Positions 5,903-10,572 of a stretch of DNA of 10,572 nucleotides are shown one piece after another (the first letter of the stretch is position 1; every line of letters begins with the position of its first letter). Position numbers and translations under genes: made by a program. Where the stretch lies: NCBI GenBank assembly GCA_017881545.1, contig JADGQU010000058.1:1-10572 (forward strand), in the 5' to 3' direction. The DNA comes from Gemmatimonadaceae bacterium (GTDB taxonomy: Bacteria > Gemmatimonadota > Gemmatimonadetes > Gemmatimonadales > Gemmatimonadaceae). A model generated the notes under the pieces. It made no database searches, was not told the DNA's origin, and saw nothing but the letters and a program-made list of their open reading frames with translations.

Positions 5903-7062
5903 GACGTGCCGCCATCATCATCCTCGACGGCGTAGGCATCGGTGAAGCTCCGGATGCCGCCCGCTATGGAGATGCGGGAAGCGACACGCTCGGCAACGTC
6001 GCGCGCGCGTGCGGCGGTCTCAAACTTCCACGGCTGGAGCGTTTCGGGCTGGGGAATATTCGTCCCCTCGAAGGGATGCAGCGCCGTGGTGACGCCGCCG
6101 GCGCCTGGGGCACGATGATCCCCGCTTCGGCGGGGAAGGACAGCATCGCCGGTCACTGGGAGATCGCTGGAGTCCACCTCGACAATGCCTTCCCAACGTT
6201 TCCCAACGGATTCCCGCGCGAAGTGATAGACAGATTCTCTCGGGAGACCGGCCGCGGCGTGATTGGAAATGTCGTCGGAAGCGGGACTGATGTGATCGAG
6301 AGGTACGCGGCCGAGCAGAGCGCGACGGGCAGCTGGATTGTCTACACGTCGGCGGATTCCGTCTTTCAGATTGCCGCCAACGAGCAAGTCATTCCGCTCG
6401 ACGAGCTGTATCGCGCCTCGGAGATTGCGCGGAAGATGCTCGTGCCTCCTAACGATGTCTCGCGCGTGATCGCGCGTCCGTTCGAAGGAGCGCCCGGCTC
6501 CTACCGTCGCACCGCAAACCGTCGCGATTATTCCATTGAGCCTCCCTCGGAAACGCTGCTTGATGCGCTGTTGAAAGCTGGAATTCCGCGCGCCGGTGTC
6601 GGCAAAGTCGATGATCTCTTCGCTGGACGGTCGCTCACATCTCACCACACCGCATCGAACGCAGAGGGCATCCGCGGCATCAAGGAATGGCTCTCCACGG
6701 CGGAAAGTGGGTTCCTTTTTGCCAACCTAGTAGATTTCGACCAGTTGTACGGGCACCGCAACGACGTTGCGGGGTTCTATAGTGCGTTGCGCGAATTCGA
6801 CGCGGCACTTCCTTCCATTACATCGCGGCTCAAAGAGGACGATCTGCTGTTTCTTACGGCCGACCACGGCAATGACCCTACAACCCCATCCACCGATCAC
6901 GCGCGAGAGCGGGTGCCTTTGCTCGTCGGAGGCATGCGGGTGGTACCGCGCGACCTTGGGGAACGCGAGACGTTCTCGGACCTCGGCGCGACCGTTGCGG
7001 AATGGTTTGGCCTCTCCTTCAGGGGTCGTGGGAAATCGTTTCTATCAGAGCTGGTAGTCTGA
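5899..7062 (+). CDS. deoB: Phosphopentomutase
   Basis: Converts (deoxy)ribose 1-phosphate to the 5-phosphate, connecting nucleoside phosphorolysis with central metabolism. It has 387 residues, typical length, and belongs to the alkaline phosphatase superfamily. The metal ligands line up with the Bacillus cereus enzyme as I remember it: Asp10 in IIILDGVGIGEAPD, NLVDFDQLYGHR, LTADHGNDP and TDHARERVPLL. The N-terminal signature DAGSDTLGN and YTSADSVFQIAANE are intact. The nucleophile position reads GKDSIAGHWE, so Ser82 takes the place of the phospho-acceptor Thr (Thr85 in B. cereus). The start is a GTG inside the last codons of alr, with GAGGT at 5888-5892 six nt upstream; homology begins immediately, supporting it. 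It overlaps cdd by one nt (TGATG). Confidence 0.96.
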   Translation: MRRAAIIILDGVGIGEAPDAARYGDAGSDTLGNVARACGGLKLPRLERFGLGNIRPLEGMQRRGDAAGAWGTMIPASAGKDSIAGHWEIAGVHLDNAFPTFPNGFPREVIDRFSRETGRGVIGNVVGSGTDVIERYAAEQSATGSWIVYTSADSVFQIAANEQVIPLDELYRASEIARKMLVPPNDVSRVIARPFEGAPGSYRRTANRRDYSIEPPSETLLDALLKAGIPRAGVGKVDDLFAGRSLTSHHTASNAEGIRGIKEWLSTAESGFLFANLVDFDQLYGHRNDVAGFYSALREFDAALPSITSRLKEDDLLFLTADHGNDPTTPSTDHARERVPLLVGGMRVVPRDLGERETFSDLGATVAEWFGLSFRGRGKSFLSELVV

Positions 7063-7478
7063 TGAAGGGGGACTCGGGGCAGGACGCCTCCCTCCGGGAG
7101 GCCGCGATGAGCGCGCTGGAAAACGCCTACGCTCCCTACTCGAACTTCCGCGTCGGAGCCGCTCTGCGTGCGCGCGGCGGCGAGCTCATCACGGGTTGCA
7201 ACGTCGAGAACTCGGTGAACGGCCTTGCAATGTGCGCGGAAACCCTTGCGGTGGCTTCTGCTGTCTCACAAGGACTCACCGAATTCGACGAGATTGCCAT
7301 CGCAACGGAAGACAGCGAGCCCACCCCCCCGTGTGGCGCGTGCAGACAGGTACTTAACGAGTTCGCGCCGAACATCAAAATTTCGAGCTACACGCGCGAC
7401 GGAAAGGAAGCAACCTGGACACTCCAGGAGCTGCTTCCGTACGCCTTCGTGCTGAACCCTTCACGTGGAAGAGTGTAG
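7062..7478 (+). CDS. cdd: Cytidine deaminase (homotetrameric, three-Cys zinc type)
   Basis: Zinc enzyme deaminating cytidine and deoxycytidine to uridine and deoxyuridine for salvage, upstream of phosphorolysis and DeoB. It is 138 residues, the size of the small tetrameric CDAs. Substrate-site motifs are YAPYSNFRVGAAL (23-35) and GCNVENS (45-51). The zinc site is Cys58-Ala-Glu60, with Glu60 the proton shuttle, plus Cys91 and Cys94 in PPCGACRQ. Odd point: the residue after CAE is Thr61, where tetrameric CDAs normally have an Arg that balances the three thiolates. The NASYG-like segment reads NSVNG. A different small-substrate deaminase (blasticidin-S-deaminase-like) is therefore a minor alternative, but the deoB partnership favours cytidine. 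The ATG at 7062 overlaps the deoB stop; an earlier in-frame start at 7002 would lie deep inside deoB and is unlike the family. Confidence 0.92.
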   Translation: MKGDSGQDASLREAAMSALENAYAPYSNFRVGAALRARGGELITGCNVENSVNGLAMCAETLAVASAVSQGLTEFDEIAIATEDSEPTPPCGACRQVLNEFAPNIKISSYTRDGKEATWTLQELLPYAFVLNPSRGRV

Positions 7479-8737
7479 TGAAGCTTTCGTCAATCCTGCC
7501 GCGATTGCTCGCGACCGCGGCTTTGTTTGTTTCGATCCTGTCGTGCTCGGAGAAACTTGATAGCACCGGGGTTTGCGCCGTACTCTGTCCGGCGATCGGC
7601 GGCGAGGTCCAGAATGTCACCATCGACGCTGTCGTTATCGACACGACGGTGCCGTCACTCTCGGGCCTTGGAACCGAGCCTGGCCTTCTGCTGGCCTCGC
7701 GCGGAGATACGCTCGATGCGCGCGTCGTCATCCGCTTCGACTCGCTCCCGGCGACCTTCATCCCCACCGGCGACACCGCTCGCGCAATCGCCAGCGTAGA
7801 CAGCGCCTATATCCAGCTCAGGCTGGATACGACCACGATCAAGGGCGCGGATTCAGTCACGATCGAAGCGTATGACGTCGACACGACGGCCAACGACACC
7901 TCGACCGCTGCCGTCCTCGCTCTTTTCCGTCCGGATCGCTTCATCTCATCGCAGATCTTTGCGCGAGCCCAGCTGACCGACACGGTCAAGTATTTCATCT
8001 CGAACGCGGCGGTTCTCGCGCGGATTCAGAGCAGAGCGGCGCTCCGCGTAGGACTCCGCGCGGTCAGCGTGGGTTCGACGCAGATGCGCTTCATCTCCAC
8101 TGAAGGCTCGTTCGGTCCGGTGATGTTCTTCCGCGCGACACCGGACACCGCCACCAAGCCGCTGACCGTCTCGCCATTCTCGAAGACCCCGGTGGGTCAG
8201 TCCCTCCTCGCCGCCAATCTCACCGACTATACGGTCATCGCGAAGGCTCCGCCGCCGGCTCCGCCCAGCATCCTTTCGGTTGGCGGATTGCCGGCGCATC
8301 GCGTCTACATCCTTTTCAACATCCCGTCCAACATCATCGACTCGTCGACGGTCATACGCGCGACGCTGCTGCTCAACCAGTTGCCCAACACCGGGCTCGA
8401 TGCGACTGATACCGTCGCCCTGTTGCCGCAGGTGGTTCTGGCGGGCAGGGCCGTGACGGATCCGGCGAAGGCCGCGCAGATCATCGGCGGCATTTCCACC
8501 GACACGCTCAAGCTGAAGCCCGGCGGCTCGGGAGTTACCAACGTCGAGCTCGCGAAGGCATTTACACTCTGGCGCACGCAAAAGCCTGACACCCTCCCTC
8601 GCGCGATCGTCCTGAGATCCACTGCCGAGGGGAACTCGCCTCTCGAGCTTCGCTTCTCTTCAAGCGAGGACATCGCCGCTTTGCGGCCGCGGCTGAGAAT
8701 CAGTTTTACTGCCAAGGTTCCACTGGGGCTCCCCTAA
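7478..8737 (+). CDS. Lipoprotein with two DNRLRE-like beta modules, function unknown
   Basis: The 419-residue product begins with a type II signal peptide: basic start, hydrophobic core LLATAALFVSIL, and a lipobox ending at Cys23 (SILSC). The mature protein would be lipid-anchored in the outer membrane or periplasm. After a short segment with Cys33 and Cys37, two similar beta-rich halves can be seen. Half 1 runs from RVVIRFDSLPA (Arg82) through SVDSAYIQLRLD to FISTEGSFGPVMFF (from Phe205). Half 2 runs from RVYILFNIPSN (Arg275) through IRATLLLNQL to FSSSEDIAALRPRLRISF (from Phe393). That order resembles the DNRLRE beta-sandwich found in secreted and wall proteins; it is a pattern judgement, not a search. 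A Pro-rich linker (APPPAPPS) separates the halves. The GTG start at 7478 overlaps the cdd stop by one nt, and the stop overlaps the next ATG by one (TAATG). Likely partner of the barrel protein downstream. Confidence 0.8.
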   Translation: MKLSSILPRLLATAALFVSILSCSEKLDSTGVCAVLCPAIGGEVQNVTIDAVVIDTTVPSLSGLGTEPGLLLASRGDTLDARVVIRFDSLPATFIPTGDTARAIASVDSAYIQLRLDTTTIKGADSVTIEAYDVDTTANDTSTAAVLALFRPDRFISSQIFARAQLTDTVKYFISNAAVLARIQSRAALRVGLRAVSVGSTQMRFISTEGSFGPVMFFRATPDTATKPLTVSPFSKTPVGQSLLAANLTDYTVIAKAPPPAPPSILSVGGLPAHRVYILFNIPSNIIDSSTVIRATLLLNQLPNTGLDATDTVALLPQVVLAGRAVTDPAKAAQIIGGISTDTLKLKPGGSGVTNVELAKAFTLWRTQKPDTLPRAIVLRSTAEGNSPLELRFSSSEDIAALRPRLRISFTAKVPLGLP

Positions 8738-9879
8738 TGCGCCGATCATTTTTTGCCGCAATCGCTCTCTGCACCCTCTCCTTCGCCGCTCCCGCCGGAG
8801 CCCAGGGCGCCCTCAGTCTTCAGGGTCTTGGATATCCGGCTGGCGGGCTTAGCGCGCGCGCGGAAGGAACGGGCGGTGGGGTAGCCGATTTCGACGCCCT
8901 TAGTGCGGTGACCCCTGCGTCTCTCGCGGGTGTCGGATCGCCCGCCCTCTTCCTCCAGTATTCGCCCGAGTTCCGTAAAGTGACCACGGCGTCGGGAAGC
9001 GCTACCACGACCACGGCCCGGTTCCCCCTCATTATGGGCGTGCTTCCCATGGGTCAGTCCTGGACGCTCGGGCTCAGCACGTCGACTTTTTTGGATCGTT
9101 CCTCCGAGACAACTCTCGAGCGGCTGCAAGTGGTCGGCGGTCCGACGGACACGGTCACGATCTCGGAGCAAAACAAGGTTCTCGGCGCGATCGACGACTT
9201 CAGACTGGCGCTGGCGTGGTCGACAAGTCCGGGATTCCGGATCGGTGTCGGCGGGCACGTATTCGCCGGCAGCAACCGGATTACCTTCTCGCAGCTCTTT
9301 CCCGACAGCGCGGAATTCATCAGCTCGGCGCAAGCAGGGCGCATCAGCTACGCCGGATTCGCGGCTTCGCTCGGGCTTGAGTACCACCCGGTGCGAGCAA
9401 TCGGATTCGCGATCTCCGGTCGCAAAGGAGGCGATCTCCGCGCGCAATCGGGCGATACCGCAATTGGCAAGGCGAAGCTTCCAGATCACTATTCGGGGTC
9501 GGTGACGTTCGAGGGCATCCCGGGTGTCACGCTCTCGGCGCGCGCAGCGCATGACAACTGGAGCACGCTCAGCTCGCTTTCTTTTACGGGGATCAAGGCA
9601 TTCGACAGCTGGGACATCGGCGCCGGTGCTGAAGCGACCGGCCCCCGCATCATGCAGCGAATCATCACTGTGCGCGCCGGCGCGAGATTCCGGACGCTGC
9701 CGTTCGGGCTCAACGGCGAGAAAGTGACGGAGAGAACTTTCGCGGCCGGCTTCGGTGCACCGCTTACGCGCGAGCGGGCGAGCCTCGACGTCGCGATTCA
9801 GCGCGCAGCCAGAACGACCGGGTCCGACGTGAAAGAGCGCGGATACATTCTCAGCGTCGGGCTGAGAGTCTCCCCCTGA
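8737..9879 (+). CDS. Predicted outer-membrane beta-barrel protein (FadL/PorV-like), unknown substrate
   Basis: The 380-residue protein has a type I signal peptide (MRRSFFAAIALCTLSFAAPAGA, probable cleavage after Ala22). The mature part is Gly/Ser/Thr/Ala-rich with many alternating hydrophobic strands, as in outer-membrane barrels. Near the N-terminus, VTPASLAGVGSPALFLQYSP resembles the NPAGLA...SP-type opening of FadL/OmpP1 and PorV-like proteins. Strands such as WTLGLSTSTF, FRLALAWSTS, FRIGVGGHVFAGS and YILSVGLRVSP recur along the chain. The last residues lack the terminal Phe/Trp of classical porins, which weakens a strict BAM-signal match. The ATG overlaps the lipoprotein stop, so the two are probably co-translated and may form a surface complex. 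Family assignment beyond barrel is tentative; a solute or lipid transporter or an anchoring barrel are both possible. Confidence 0.75.
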   Translation: MRRSFFAAIALCTLSFAAPAGAQGALSLQGLGYPAGGLSARAEGTGGGVADFDALSAVTPASLAGVGSPALFLQYSPEFRKVTTASGSATTTTARFPLIMGVLPMGQSWTLGLSTSTFLDRSSETTLERLQVVGGPTDTVTISEQNKVLGAIDDFRLALAWSTSPGFRIGVGGHVFAGSNRITFSQLFPDSAEFISSAQAGRISYAGFAASLGLEYHPVRAIGFAISGRKGGDLRAQSGDTAIGKAKLPDHYSGSVTFEGIPGVTLSARAAHDNWSTLSSLSFTGIKAFDSWDIGAGAEATGPRIMQRIITVRAGARFRTLPFGLNGEKVTERTFAAGFGAPLTRERASLDVAIQRAARTTGSDVKERGYILSVGLRVSP

Positions 9880-9880
9880 T

Positions 9881-10572
9881 ATGGCGGACCCGGGCCGCAA
9901 GCCCGAAGTAATTCTCGTCGTCGACGACATTCCGGCGAACGTCGAGCTACTGATGGACCAGCTGCACAGCCTCGGTTACGACACGATCACAGCGGTAGAC
10001 GGGCCTTCGGCTATCGCGACCGCGTACGAGCAGCAGCCCGATCTCTGCATTCTCGATGTATCGATGCCGGCGGGAGACCTCGGCGTGGACGATCGCTCCA
10101 CGGGATTCGAGGTGTGCCGCCGCATCAAGCGCGACCCGCGCACCTCGCGCATTCCGGTGATCTTCGTGACCGCGCTAAACGACACGAGCGACCGTGTCCG
10201 CGGCATCGAAGCGGGTGGCGACGACTTCCTCACCAAGCCTCACAATCGTCTGGTGCTTGGCGCGCGCGTGCGCAGCCTGCTCAAGCTCAAGGCCGCCACC
10301 GATGCGCTCGAGGACAGCCTTCGCAAGCTGCGCGAGCTCGAGAAAGTGCGCGACGACCTGATGAAGATGATCGTGCACGATCTGAAGACGCCGCTCACCT
10401 CCGTCCTCGCCACGCTCGAGATGCTCTCCGACGGCGACTTCGGCCAGGTATCGACTTCACAGAAGGTCGCGATCGGCGAAGTCGAGTCCAAGTCGGAAGA
10501 TTTGCTCGCCCTGATTGACGACATCCTGGAAGTCGCGAGGATCGAGGAGGCGAACATAACACTTGCCCTTTC
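9881..10572 (+). CDS. Response-regulator receiver / histidine kinase hybrid (3' end outside window)
   Basis: Cytosolic two-component protein; 230 codons are visible. An N-terminal receiver domain holds the acidic pair Asp15/Asp16 (LVVDD), phospho-acceptor Asp59 (LCILDVSMP), Thr97 (FVTAL) and Lys119 (LTKP). A coiled-coil-like helix (about 133-160) leads to a HisKA domain with IVHDLKTPLTS, the phospho-acceptor being His166. The ATPase domain is beyond the edge. No membrane segment precedes the kinase. The receiver has about eight extra residues between the acceptor Asp loop and the GFEVCRRIK helix (AGDLGVDDRSTGFE), unusually long for this loop. The ATG follows the barrel gene's stop by one nt, so it closes (at least within the window) the alr run. 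It would take phosphate from another kinase, or feed its own receiver, and act on an unknown target. The histidine kinase at the left edge is a separate, membrane-bound type. Confidence 0.92.
   Translation, partial: MADPGRKPEVILVVDDIPANVELLMDQLHSLGYDTITAVDGPSAIATAYEQQPDLCILDVSMPAGDLGVDDRSTGFEVCRRIKRDPRTSRIPVIFVTALNDTSDRVRGIEAGGDDFLTKPHNRLVLGARVRSLLKLKAATDALEDSLRKLRELEKVRDDLMKMIVHDLKTPLTSVLATLEMLSDGDFGQVSTSQKVAIGEVESKSEDLLALIDDILEVARIEEANITLAL

Noticed and set aside
8746..9930. 394-codon open frame on the minus strand
   Set aside because: Antisense to the beta-barrel gene, which has a signal peptide and exact junctions with both neighbours. The minus-strand product is low-complexity, Arg-rich and unlike any family.

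Overview
The window is a GC-rich, densely packed bacterial chromosome segment. It carries two-component sensors, a signal-II lipoprotein and a signal-peptide-bearing outer-membrane beta-barrel candidate, so the host is a diderm bacterium. The lipoprotein/barrel pair and the ferritin-like gene beside asparaginyl-tRNA synthetase make me lean towards Gemmatimonadota or a related soil phylum. That is an inference from style, not a proof. I see no tRNA, rRNA, CRISPR array, insertion sequence or phage gene.

Layout. (1) 1-1218, minus strand: the N-terminal 406 codons of a HAMP sensor histidine kinase whose ATP-binding end lies outside the window. (2) 1219-1435: divergent intergenic region with a candidate asnS promoter. 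(3) 1436-3523, plus strand: asnS, then an encapsulated-ferritin-family (EncFtn) gene with no visible cargo-loading tail, then a small membrane protein of unknown function. (4) 3524-3927: about 400 bp of mostly degenerate DNA with two 29-bp direct repeats, a fragment of a DUF1801/YdeI-type gene, a 43-codon ORF with a perfect Shine-Dalgarno, small inverted repeats and a weak terminator candidate. (5) 3928-4740, minus strand: two-domain MazG. (6) 4820 to the right edge, plus strand: a tightly coupled six-gene run, alr - deoB - cdd - lipoprotein - beta-barrel protein - REC/histidine kinase. It has a good sigma-70-type promoter just upstream, and every junction overlaps by 1-4 nt or is 1 nt apart.

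How the genes may work together. mazG, deoB and cdd all concern nucleotide hygiene or nucleoside salvage (dNTP pyrophosphohydrolysis, pentose-1-phosphate/5-phosphate conversion, cytidine deamination). alr supplies D-alanine for peptidoglycan. The last three genes of the run place a DNRLRE-like two-module lipoprotein, a barrel and a cytosolic response-regulator/kinase hybrid under the same translation-coupled transcript. The lipoprotein/barrel pair is the least explained part of the window. The EncFtn gene without a shell gene or targeting peptide is the other point most worth checking. Two enzymes carry changes at normally diagnostic residues: Ser for Thr at the DeoB phospho-acceptor, and Thr for Arg after the zinc-ligand CAE of Cdd.
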